Shown: one piece after another, positions 20,118-32,769 of the stretch | Layout of the letters: every line of letters starts with the position of its first letter | How positions within the stretch are numbered: the first letter of the stretch is position 1 | Assembly: GCA_951394045.1 (NCBI GenBank) | Contig: OX595991.1 | Location: forward strand, 3,348,001-3,412,000 | DNA: 64,000 nucleotides | Reading direction: 5' to 3' | Origin: Nitzschia sp. DOCU1 | Taxonomy: Eukaryota > Bacillariophyta > Bacillariophyceae > Bacillariales > Bacillariaceae | Made by a program: the position numbers and the translations under genes | The notes under the pieces: generated by a model | Told to the model about the DNA's origin: nothing | The model's input: the letters and a program-made list of their open reading frames with translations, nothing else | Database searches by the model: none

Positions 20118-21701
20118 GGCAACCCCGCGGTCACGTAGGTAGCATCTGATAGACATTTGACGAAAGATGTCCATTATTATGAAAAAGAAGGGCTATTTCA
20201 TCCTTTTTGGCCCTTTTCAACACGAATCGACCGGAAGATTCTGATAGACACACCAACTTTCTGATAGACACCCAATAGACAACTGTAAAAAAGCATTTCA
20301 AAACGAAATTCCAAATTCAATAAATTAACATTTTGAAAGTTCGCAAATCCAAATTGGTGGGAGGACCTGCCGCCGACGCATGCCCGCCGCCCCCTCCGAG
20401 CACAGATTACCGGCATCAACATAGCAAACCAATGACGCCGTTGTTATTATTTTCCCTTGACGACACTTTGAGTACATTGTTGCATTCGTTGACCTATGAG
20501 TCCCATGAAATAGTGTGGCGGGGCGGCGACTTCGCAGGGGCACCGATTCGAAGTTGATTATTGCGTTCGTTGTATCCTGTCAAAAGAACAAAACTAGCTA
20601 TGAGTTCAACAAAACAGTGGTGGGTGGCGGTGACTTTGTACAGGTAGCAACGAATATTGAAGTTTATTGTAGTGTGGTTCTCGTTCAGCAGCAGCGTAGC
20701 TTTGTCAAAGAAGTCACACTGATTCGAAGTTGATTGTCGCATTCGTTGTATCCTCTCAAAGAACAAATGACTAACGAGTTCAATGAAACAGTGGCAGCAC
20801 GGTGGCGACTTCCTAGAGATAGCCACGAATAATGAAGTTCATTGTAGCGTAATTGTAGTGGCGGTGGCAGCTTGTAGCCGAATTCACAGGGATTCAAAGT
20901 TGATTGTGGCGTTAGTTGACAGGGAAACAATGACCCCCGAACAAAATGATCGACAAGATGAAGGAAACAATAGCAGCAAACGGTGGTGGCTTTTTAGAGG
21001 TGGCAGCGACAAATGATGAAGTGTATTGTAGTGTAGTGGTGGCGGTGGCAGCTTGTAGGCAAATCAACAGCGATTCAACGTTGATTGTCGCATTCATGAG
21101 CAAGGAAAGAAAACGACTGACCAGTTGAAAGTAGCGATGGCGATGGCAGCTTCGTTTTGGGAGCACATTGGCAGCAAAGGCCACAACAGGCGATTTGTAA
21201 AGGTGCTGGGTGGTGAGCGGATTGTCAGGTTTACATGACGATGTTAGTGAAATGCATGAATCAAAATACCTTGGTCCGCGATGGAATGCACTTACCTTGG
21301 TAATATTGAAGTAGTAATTGAATAATAACTACAAATTGAATAATCATGCTGCTGCAACCACTGTATATAGCGAGTCGAGGGGTTTATACTCATAAAGTGG
21401 TAGGAGTGCAGCAGCAGTACTCGAGGATTACTCGCAAATGAAAGTTTGAAAGTGAATGAATGGATTTTTGTGTTGCGCCATTGTCGCCGCTCGTCCAATT
21501 CGACTTCGTTGTTGGCGGGTGGTGGGCTGGCGGGCGCGACGCGCAAGCCAGCCTATGATTGTTCGCGGGCGGTAAATGACACTCCTTGATAACGACCGCC
21601 ACATCAATTATCGCCTTCAAAATGTTCGTCCAATTCCTTTTTCCTTTTTCCTTCCTTTTTCTTTATAAAACTTTAGCTACCTACGTGAGCGGGGGTAAGC
21701 C
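20118..21701. mobile_element. Family A copy 1
   Basis: 1,584 bp, with attattatg near 20176. Its left end borders the outer target-site duplication. Confidence 0.9.
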
Positions 21702-21707
21702 TTCTTC

Positions 21708-23291
21708 GGCAACCCCGCGGTCACGTAGGTAGCATCTGATAGACATTTGACGAAAGATGTCCATTATTTTGAAAAAGAAGGGCTATTTCATCCTTTTTGG
21801 CCCTTTTCAACACGAATCGACCGGAAGATTCTGATAGACACACCAACTTTCTGATAGACACCCAATAGACAACTGTAAAAAAGCATTTCAAAACGAAATT
21901 CCAAATTCAATAAATTAACATTTTGAAAGTTGGCAAATCCAAATTGGTGGGAGGACCTGCCGCCGACGCATGCCCGCCGCCCCCTCCGAGCACAGATTAC
22001 CGGCATCAACATAGCAAACCAATGACGCCGTTGTTATTATTTTCCCTTGACGACACTTTGAGTACATTGTTGCATTCGTTGACCTATGAGTCCCATGAAA
22101 TAGTGTGGCGGGGCGGCGACTTCGCAGGGGCACCGATTCGAAGTTGATTATTGCGTTCGTTGTATCCTGTCAAAAGAACAAAACTAGCTATGAGTTCAAC
22201 AAAACAGTGGTGGGTGGCGGTGACTTTGTACAGGTAGCAACGAATATTGAAGTTTATTGTAGTGTGGTTCTCGTTCAGCAGCAGCGTAGCTTTGTCAAAG
22301 AAGTCACACTGATTCGAAGTTGATTGTCGCATTCGTTGTATCCTCTCAAAGAACAAATGACTAACGAGTTCAATGAAACAGTGGCAGCACGGTGGCGACT
22401 TCCTAGAGATAGCCACGAATAATGAAGTTCATTGTAGCGTAATTGTAGTGGCGGTGGCAGCTTGTAGCCGAATTCACAGGGATTCAAAGTTGATTGTGGC
22501 GTTAGTTGACAGGGAAACAATGACCCCCGAACAAAATGATCGACAAGATGAAGGAAACAATAGCAGCAAACGGTGGTGGCTTTTTAGAGGTGGCAGCGAC
22601 AAATGATGAAGTGTATTGTAGTGTAGTGGTGGCGGTGGCAGCTTGTAGGCAAATCAACAGCGATTCAACGTTGATTGTCGCATTCATGAGCAAGGAAAGA
22701 AAACGACTGACCAGTTGAAAGTAGCGATGGCGATGGCAGCTTCGTTTTGGGAGCACATTGGCAGCAAAGGCCACAACAGGCGATTTGTAAAGGTGCTGGG
22801 TGGTGAGCGGATTGTCAGGTTTACATGACGATGTTAGTGAAATGCATGAATCAAAATACCTTGGTCCGCGATGGAATGCACTTACCTTGGTAATATTGAA
22901 GTAGTAATTGAATAATAACTACAAATTGAATAATCATGCTGCTGCAACCACTGTATATAGCGAGTCGAGGGGTTTATACTCATAAAGTGGTAGGAGTGCA
23001 GCAGCAGTACTCGAGGATTACTCGCAAATGAAAGTTTGAAAGTGAATGAATGGATTTTTGTGTTGCGCCATTGTCGCCGCTCGTCCAATTCGACTTCGTT
23101 GTTGGCGGGTGGTGGGCTGGCGGGCGCGACGCGCAAGCCAGCCTATGATTGTTCGCGGGCGGTAAATGACACTCCTTGATAACGACCGCCACATCAATTA
23201 TCGCCTTCAAAATGTTCGTCCAATTCCTTTTTCCTTTTTCCTTCCTTTTTCTTTATAAAACTTTAGCTACCTACGTGAGCGGGGGTAAGCC
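21708..23291. mobile_element. Family A copy 2
   Basis: 1,584 bp. It carries two changes that mark it: attattttg near 21766 and gttggcaaatcc near 21929, where the other copies have gttcgcaaatcc. Confidence 0.9.
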
Positions 23292-23297
23292 TTCTTC

Positions 23298-24881
23298 GGC
23301 AACCCCGCGGTCACGTAGGTAGCATCTGATAGACATTTGACGAAAGATGTCCATTATTATGAAAAAGAAGGGCTATTTCATCCTTTTTGGCCCTTTTCAA
23401 CACGAATCGACCGGAAGATTCTGATAGACACACCAACTTTCTGATAGACACCCAATAGACAACTGTAAAAAAGCATTTCAAAACGAAATTCCAAATTCAA
23501 TAAATTAACATTTTGAAAGTTCGCAAATCCAAATTGGTGGGAGGACCTGCCGCCGACGCATGCCCGCCGCCCCCTCCGAGCACAGATTACCGGCATCAAC
23601 ATAGCAAACCAATGACGCCGTTGTTATTATTTTCCCTTGACGACACTTTGAGTACATTGTTGCATTCGTTGACCTATGAGTCCCATGAAATAGTGTGGCG
23701 GGGCGGCGACTTCGCAGGGGCACCGATTCGAAGTTGATTATTGCGTTCGTTGTATCCTGTCAAAAGAACAAAACTAGCTATGAGTTCAACAAAACAGTGG
23801 TGGGTGGCGGTGACTTTGTACAGGTAGCAACGAATATTGAAGTTTATTGTAGTGTGGTTCTCGTTCAGCAGCAGCGTAGCTTTGTCAAAGAAGTCACACT
23901 GATTCGAAGTTGATTGTCGCATTCGTTGTATCCTCTCAAAGAACAAATGACTAACGAGTTCAATGAAACAGTGGCAGCACGGTGGCGACTTCCTAGAGAT
24001 AGCCACGAATAATGAAGTTCATTGTAGCGTAATTGTAGTGGCGGTGGCAGCTTGTAGCCGAATTCACAGGGATTCAAAGTTGATTGTGGCGTTAGTTGAC
24101 AGGGAAACAATGACCCCCGAACAAAATGATCGACAAGATGAAGGAAACAATAGCAGCAAACGGTGGTGGCTTTTTAGAGGTGGCAGCGACAAATGATGAA
24201 GTGTATTGTAGTGTAGTGGTGGCGGTGGCAGCTTGTAGGCAAATCAACAGCGATTCAACGTTGATTGTCGCATTCATGAGCAAGGAAAGAAAACGACTGA
24301 CCAGTTGAAAGTAGCGATGGCGATGGCAGCTTCGTTTTGGGAGCACATTGGCAGCAAAGGCCACAACAGGCGATTTGTAAAGGTGCTGGGTGGTGAGCGG
24401 ATTGTCAGGTTTACATGACGATGTTAGTGAAATGCATGAATCAAAATACCTTGGTCCGCGATGGAATGCACTTACCTTGGTAATATTGAAGTAGTAATTG
24501 AATAATAACTACAAATTGAATAATCATGCTGCTGCAACCACTGTATATAGCGAGTCGAGGGGTTTATACTCATAAAGTGGTAGGAGTGCAGCAGCAGTAC
24601 TCGAGGATTACTCGCAAATGAAAGTTTGAAAGTGAATGAATGGATTTTTGTGTTGCGCCATTGTCGCCGCTCGTCCAATTCGACTTCGTTGTTGGCGGGT
24701 GGTGGGCTGGCGGGCGCGACGCGCAAGCCAGCCTATGATTGTTCGCGGGCGGTAAATGACACTCCTTGATAACGACCGCCACATCAATTATCGCCTTCAA
24801 AATGTTCGTCCAATTCCTTTTTCCTTTTTCCTTCCTTTTTCTTTATAAAACTTTAGCTACCTACGTGAGCGGGGGTAAGCC
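23298..24881. mobile_element. Family A copy 3
   Basis: 1,584 bp, reading like copy 1 at the marker positions. Confidence 0.9.
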
Positions 24882-24887
24882 TTCTTC

Positions 24888-26403
24888 GGCAACCCCGCGG
24901 TCACGTAGGTAGCATCTGATAACACGAATCGACCGGAAGATTCTGATAGACACACCAACTTTCTGATAGACACCCAATAGACAACTGTAAAAAAGCATTT
25001 CAAAACGAAATTCCAAATTCAATAAATTAACATTTTGAAAGTTCGCAAATCCAAATTGGTGGGAGGACCTGCCGCCGACGCATGCCCGCCGCCCCCTCCG
25101 AGCACAGATTACCGGCATCAACATAGCAAACCAATGACGCCGTTGTTATTATTTTCCCTTGACGACACTTTGAGTACATTGTTGCATTCGTTGACCTATG
25201 AGTCCCATGAAATAGTGTGGCGGGGCGGCGACTTCGCAGGGGCACCGATTCGAAGTTGATTATTGCGTTCGTTGTATCCTGTCAAAAGAACAAAACTAGC
25301 TATGAGTTCAACAAAACAGTGGTGGGTGGCGGTGACTTTGTACAGGTAGCAACGAATATTGAAGTTTATTGTAGTGTGGTTCTCGTTCAGCAGCAGCGTA
25401 GCTTTGTCAAAGAAGTCACACTGATTCGAAGTTGATTGTCGCATTCGTTGTATCCTCTCAAAGAACAAATGACTAACGAGTTCAATGAAACAGTGGCAGC
25501 ACGGTGGCGACTTCCTAGAGATAGCCACGAATAATGAAGTTCATTGTAGCGTAATTGTAGTGGCGGTGGCAGCTTGTAGCCGAATTCACAGGGATTCAAA
25601 GTTGATTGTGGCGTTAGTTGACAGGGAAACAATGACCCCCGAACAAAATGATCGACAAGATGAAGGAAACAATAGCAGCAAACGGTGGTGGCTTTTTAGA
25701 GGTGGCAGCGACAAATGATGAAGTGTATTGTAGTGTAGTGGTGGCGGTGGCAGCTTGTAGGCAAATCAACAGCGATTCAACGTTGATTGTCGCATTCATG
25801 AGCAAGGAAAGAAAACGACTGACCAGTTGAAAGTAGCGATGGCGATGGCAGCTTCGTTTTGGGAGCACATTGGCAGCAAAGGCCACAACAGGCGATTTGT
25901 AAAGGTGCTGGGTGGTGAGCGGATTGTCAGGTTTACATGACGATGTTAGTGAAATGCATGAATCAAAATACCTTGGTCCGCGATGGAATGCACTTACCTT
26001 GGTAATATTGAAGTAGTAATTGAATAATAACTACAAATTGAATAATCATGCTGCTGCAACCACTGTATATAGCGAGTCGAGGGGTTTATACTCATAAAGT
26101 GGTAGGAGTGCAGCAGCAGTACTCGAGGATTACTCGCAAATGAAAGTTTGAAAGTGAATGAATGGATTTTTGTGTTGCGCCATTGTCGCCGCTCGTCCAA
26201 TTCGACTTCGTTGTTGGCGGGTGGTGGGCTGGCGGGCGCGACGCGCAAGCCAGCCTATGATTGTTCGCGGGCGGTAAATGACACTCCTTGATAACGACCG
26301 CCACATCAATTATCGCCTTCAAAATGTTCGTCCAATTCCTTTTTCCTTTTTCCTTCCTTTTTCTTTATAAAACTTTAGCTACCTACGTGAGCGGGGGTAA
26401 GCC
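24888..26403. mobile_element. Family A copy 4, 68-bp deletion
   Basis: 1,516 bp. Sequence runs agcatctgata directly into acacgaatcg, removing the 68 bases present in all other copies just inside the left end; one of the three subterminal motifs is affected. The right end is normal. Confidence 0.9.
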
Positions 26404-26409
26404 TTCTTC

Positions 26410-27993
26410 GGCAACCCCGCGGTCACGTAGGTAGCATCTGATAGACATTTGACGAAAGATGTCCATTATTATGAAAAAGAAGGGCTATTTCATCCTTTTT
26501 GGCCCTTTTCAACACGAATCGACCGGAAGATTCTGATAGACACACCAACTTTCTGATAGACACCCAATAGACAACTGTAAAAAAGCATTTCAAAACGAAA
26601 TTCCAAATTCAATAAATTAACATTTTGAAAGTTCGCAAATCCAAATTGGTGGGAGGACCTGCCGCCGACGCATGCCCGCCGCCCCCTCCGAGCACAGATT
26701 ACCGGCATCAACATAGCAAACCAATGACGCCGTTGTTATTATTTTCCCTTGACGACACTTTGAGTACATTGTTGCATTCGTTGACCTATGAGTCCCATGA
26801 AATAGTGTGGCGGGGCGGCGACTTCGCAGGGGCACCGATTCGAAGTTGATTATTGCGTTCGTTGTATCCTGTCAAAAGAACAAAACTAGCTATGAGTTCA
26901 ACAAAACAGTGGTGGGTGGCGGTGACTTTGTACAGGTAGCAACGAATATTGAAGTTTATTGTAGTGTGGTTCTCGTTCAGCAGCAGCGTAGCTTTGTCAA
27001 AGAAGTCACACTGATTCGAAGTTGATTGTCGCATTCGTTGTATCCTCTCAAAGAACAAATGACTAACGAGTTCAATGAAACAGTGGCAGCACGGTGGCGA
27101 CTTCCTAGAGATAGCCACGAATAATGAAGTTCATTGTAGCGTAATTGTAGTGGCGGTGGCAGCTTGTAGCCGAATTCACAGGGATTCAAAGTTGATTGTG
27201 GCGTTAGTTGACAGGGAAACAATGACCCCCGAACAAAATGATCGACAAGATGAAGGAAACAATAGCAGCAAACGGTGGTGGCTTTTTAGAGGTGGCAGCG
27301 ACAAATGATGAAGTGTATTGTAGTGTAGTGGTGGCGGTGGCAGCTTGTAGGCAAATCAACAGCGATTCAACGTTGATTGTCGCATTCATGAGCAAGGAAA
27401 GAAAACGACTGACCAGTTGAAAGTAGCGATGGCGATGGCAGCTTCGTTTTGGGAGCACATTGGCAGCAAAGGCCACAACAGGCGATTTGTAAAGGTGCTG
27501 GGTGGTGAGCGGATTGTCAGGTTTACATGACGATGTTAGTGAAATGCATGAATCAAAATACCTTGGTCCGCGATGGAATGCACTTACCTTGGTAATATTG
27601 AAGTAGTAATTGAATAATAACTACAAATTGAATAATCATGCTGCTGCAACCACTGTATATAGCGAGTCGAGGGGTTTATACTCATAAAGTGGTAGGAGTG
27701 CAGCAGCAGTACTCGAGGATTACTCGCAAATGAAAGTTTGAAAGTGAATGAATGGATTTTTGTGTTGCGCCATTGTCGCCGCTCGTCCAATTCGACTTCG
27801 TTGTTGGCGGGTGGTGGGCTGGCGGGCGCGACGCGCAAGCCAGCCTATGATTGTTCGCGGGCGGTAAATGACACTCCTTGATAACGACCGCCACATCAAT
27901 TATCGCCTTCAAAATGTTCGTCCAATTCCTTTTTCCTTTTTCCTTCCTTTTTCTTTATAAAACTTTAGCTACCTACGTGAGCGGGGGTAAGCC
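26410..27993. mobile_element. Family A copy 5
   Basis: 1,584 bp with the full left end restored, so the deletion in copy 4 was not propagated to its neighbour. Confidence 0.9.
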
Positions 27994-27999
27994 TTCTTC

Positions 28000-29583
28000 G
28001 GCAACCCCGCGGTCACGTAGGTAGCATCTGATAGACATTTGACGAAAGATGTCCATTATTATGAAAAAGAAGGGCTATTTCATCCTTTTTGGCCCTTTTC
28101 AACACGAATCGACCGGAAGATTCTGATAGACACACCAACTTTCTGATAGACACCCAATAGACAACTGTAAAAAAGCATTTCAAAACGAAATTCCAAATTC
28201 AATAAATTAACATTTTGAAAGTTCGCAAATCCAAATTGGTGGGAGGACCTGCCGCCGACGCATGCCCGCCGCCCCCTCCGAGCACAGATTACCGGCATCA
28301 ACATAGCAAACCAATGACGCCGTTGTTATTATTTTCCCTTGACGACACTTTGAGTACATTGTTGCATTCGTTGACCTATGAGTCCCATGAAATAGTGTGG
28401 CGGGGCGGCGACTTCGCAGGGGCACCGATTCGAAGTTGATTATTGCGTTCGTTGTATCCTGTCAAAAGAACAAAACTAGCTATGAGTTCAACAAAACAGT
28501 GGTGGGTGGCGGTGACTTTGTACAGGTAGCAACGAATATTGAAGTTTATTGTAGTGTGGTTCTCGTTCAGCAGCAGCGTAGCTTTGTCAAAGAAGTCACA
28601 CTGATTCGAAGTTGATTGTCGCATTCGTTGTATCCTCTCAAAGAACAAATGACTAACGAGTTCAATGAAACAGTGGCAGCACGGTGGCGACTTCCTAGAG
28701 ATAGCCACGAATAATGAAGTTCATTGTAGCGTAATTGTAGTGGCGGTGGCAGCTTGTAGCCGAATTCACAGGGATTCAAAGTTGATTGTGGCGTTAGTTG
28801 ACAGGGAAACAATGACCCCCGAACAAAATGATCGACAAGATGAAGGAAACAATAGCAGCAAACGGTGGTGGCTTTTTAGAGGTGGCAGCGACAAATGATG
28901 AAGTGTATTGTAGTGTAGTGGTGGCGGTGGCAGCTTGTAGGCAAATCAACAGCGATTCAACGTTGATTGTCGCATTCATGAGCAAGGAAAGAAAACGACT
29001 GACCAGTTGAAAGTAGCGATGGCGATGGCAGCTTCGTTTTGGGAGCACATTGGCAGCAAAGGCCACAACAGGCGATTTGTAAAGGTGCTGGGTGGTGAGC
29101 GGATTGTCAGGTTTACATGACGATGTTAGTGAAATGCATGAATCAAAATACCTTGGTCCGCGATGGAATGCACTTACCTTGGTAATATTGAAGTAGTAAT
29201 TGAATAATAACTACAAATTGAATAATCATGCTGCTGCAACCACTGTATATAGCGAGTCGAGGGGTTTATACTCATAAAGTGGTAGGAGTGCAGCAGCAGT
29301 ACTCGAGGATTACTCGCAAATGAAAGTTTGAAAGTGAATGAATGGATTTTTGTGTTGCGCCATTGTCGCCGCTCGTCCAATTCGACTTCGTTGTTGGCGG
29401 GTGGTGGGCTGGCGGGCGCGACGCGCAAGCCAGCCTATGATTGTTCGCGGGCGGTAAATGACACTCCTTGATAACGACCGCCACATCAATTATCGCCTTC
29501 AAAATGTTCGTCCAATTCCTTTTTCCTTTTTCCTTCCTTTTTCTTTATAAAACTTTAGCTACCTACGTGAGCGGGGGTAAGCC
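28000..29583. mobile_element. Family A copy 6
   Basis: 1,584 bp; no marker differences from copy 5 were noticed. Confidence 0.9.
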
Positions 29584-29589
29584 TTCTTC

Positions 29590-31173
29590 GGCAACCCCGC
29601 GGTCACGTAGGTAGCATCTGATAGACATTTGACGAAAGATGTCCATTATTATGAAAAAGAAGGGCTATTTCATCCTTTTTGGCCCTTTTCAACACGAATC
29701 GACCGGAAGATTCTGATAGACACACCAACTTTCTGATAGACACCCAATAGACAACTGTAAAAAAGCATTTCAAAACGAAATTCCAAATTCAATAAATTAA
29801 CATTTTGAAAGTTCGCAAATCCAAATTGGTGGGAGGACCTGCCGCCGACGCATGCCCGCCGCCCCCTCCGAGCACAGATTACCGGCATCAACATAGCAAA
29901 CCAATGACGCCGTTGTTATTATTTTCCCTTGACGACACTTTGAGTACATTGTTGCATTCGTTGACCTATGAGTCCCATGAAATAGTGTGGCGGGGCGGCG
30001 ACTTCGCAGGGGCACCGATTCGAAGTTGATTATTGCGTTCGTTGTATCCTGTCAAAAGAACAAAACTAGCTATGAGTTCAACAAAACAGTGGTGGGTGGC
30101 GGTGACTTTGTACAGGTAGCAACGAATATTGAAGTTTATTGTAGTGTGGTTCTCGTTCAGCAGCAGCGTAGCTTTGTCAAAGAAGTCACACTGATTCGAA
30201 GTTGATTGTCGCATTCGTTGTATCCTCTCAAAGAACAAATGACTAACGAGTTCAATGAAACAGTGGCAGCACGGTGGCGACTTCCTAGAGATAGCCACGA
30301 ATAATGAAGTTCATTGTAGCGTAATTGTAGTGGCGGTGGCAGCTTGTAGCCGAATTCACAGGGATTCAAAGTTGATTGTGGCGTTAGTTGACAGGGAAAC
30401 AATGACCCCCGAACAAAATGATCGACAAGATGAAGGAAACAATAGCAGCAAACGGTGGTGGCTTTTTAGAGGTGGCAGCGACAAATGATGAAGTGTATTG
30501 TAGTGTAGTGGTGGCGGTGGCAGCTTGTAGGCAAATCAACAGCGATTCAACGTTGATTGTCGCATTCATGAGCAAGGAAAGAAAACGACTGACCAGTTGA
30601 AAGTAGCGATGGCGATGGCAGCTTCGTTTTGGGAGCACATTGGCAGCAAAGGCCACAACAGGCGATTTGTAAAGGTGCTGGGTGGTGAGCGGATTGTCAG
30701 GTTTACATGACGATGTTAGTGAAATGCATGAATCAAAATACCTTGGTCCGCGATGGAATGCACTTACCTTGGTAATATTGAAGTAGTAATTGAATAATAA
30801 CTACAAATTGAATAATCATGCTGCTGCAACCACTGTATATAGCGAGTCGAGGGGTTTATACTCATAAAGTGGTAGGAGTGCAGCAGCAGTACTCGAGGAT
30901 TACTCGCAAATGAAAGTTTGAAAGTGAATGAATGGATTTTTGTGTTGCGCCATTGTCGCCGCTCGTCCAATTCGACTTCGTTGTTGGCGGGTGGTGGGCT
31001 GGCGGGCGCGACGCGCAAGCCAGCCTATGATTGTTCGCGGGCGGTAAATGACACTCCTTGATAACGACCGCCACATCAATTATCGCCTTCAAAATGTTCG
31101 TCCAATTCCTTTTTCCTTTTTCCTTCCTTTTTCTTTATAAAACTTTAGCTACCTACGTGAGCGGGGGTAAGCC
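29590..31173. mobile_element. Family A copy 7
   Basis: 1,584 bp; no marker differences from copy 5 were noticed. Confidence 0.9.
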
Positions 31174-31179
31174 TTCTTC

Positions 31180-32763
31180 GGCAACCCCGCGGTCACGTAG
31201 GTAGCATCTGATAGACATTTGACGAAAGATGTCCATTATTATGAAAAAGAAGGGCTATTTCATCCTTTTTGGCCCTTTTCAACACGAATCGACCGGAAGA
31301 TTCTGATAGACACACCAACTTTCTGATAGACACCCAATAGACAACTGTAAAAAAGCATTTCAAAACGAAATTCCAAATTCAATAAATTAACATTTTGAAA
31401 GTTCGCAAATCCAAATTGGTGGGAGGACCTGCCGCCGACGCATGCCCGCCGCCCCCTCCGAGCACAGATTACCGGCATCAACATAGCAAACCAATGACGC
31501 CGTTGTTATTATTTTCCCTTGACGACACTTTGAGTACATTGTTGCATTCGTTGACCTATGAGTCCCATGAAATAGTGTGGCGGGGCGGCGACTTCGCAGG
31601 GGCACCGATTCGAAGTTGATTATTGCGTTCGTTGTATCCTGTCAAAAGAACAAAACTAGCTATGAGTTCAACAAAACAGTGGTGGGTGGCGGTGACTTTG
31701 TACAGGTAGCAACGAATATTGAAGTTTATTGTAGTGTGGTTCTCGTTCAGCAGCAGCGTAGCTTTGTCAAAGAAGTCACACTGATTCGAAGTTGATTGTC
31801 GCATTCGTTGTATCCTCTCAAAGAACAAATGACTAACGAGTTCAATGAAACAGTGGCAGCACGGTGGCGACTTCCTAGAGATAGCCACGAATAATGAAGT
31901 TCATTGTAGCGTAATTGTAGTGGCGGTGGCAGCTTGTAGCCGAATTCACAGGGATTCAAAGTTGATTGTGGCGTTAGTTGACAGGGAAACAATGACCCCC
32001 GAACAAAATGATCGACAAGATGAAGGAAACAATAGCAGCAAACGGTGGTGGCTTTTTAGAGGTGGCAGCGACAAATGATGAAGTGTATTGTAGTGTAGTG
32101 GTGGCGGTGGCAGCTTGTAGGCAAATCAACAGCGATTCAACGTTGATTGTCGCATTCATGAGCAAGGAAAGAAAACGACTGACCAGTTGAAAGTAGCGAT
32201 GGCGATGGCAGCTTCGTTTTGGGAGCACATTGGCAGCAAAGGCCACAACAGGCGATTTGTAAAGGTGCTGGGTGGTGAGCGGATTGTCAGGTTTACATGA
32301 CGATGTTAGTGAAATGCATGAATCAAAATACCTTGGTCCGCGATGGAATGCACTTACCTTGGTAATATTGAAGTAGTAATTGAATAATAACTACAAATTG
32401 AATAATCATGCTGCTGCAACCACTGTATATAGCGAGTCGAGGGGTTTATACTCATAAAGTGGTAGGAGTGCAGCAGCAGTACTCGAGGATTACTCGCAAA
32501 TGAAAGTTTGAAAGTGAATGAATGGATTTTTGTGTTGCGCCATTGTCGCCGCTCGTCCAATTCGACTTCGTTGTTGGCGGGTGGTGGGCTGGCGGGCGCG
32601 ACGCGCAAGCCAGCCTATGATTGTTCGCGGGCGGTAAATGACACTCCTTGATAACGACCGCCACATCAATTATCGCCTTCAAAATGTTCGTCCAATTCCT
32701 TTTTCCTTTTTCCTTCCTTTTTCTTTATAAAACTTTAGCTACCTACGTGAGCGGGGGTAAGCC
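31180..32763. mobile_element. Family A copy 8
   Basis: 1,584 bp; no marker differences from copy 5 were noticed. Confidence 0.9.
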
Positions 32764-32769
32764 TTCTTC

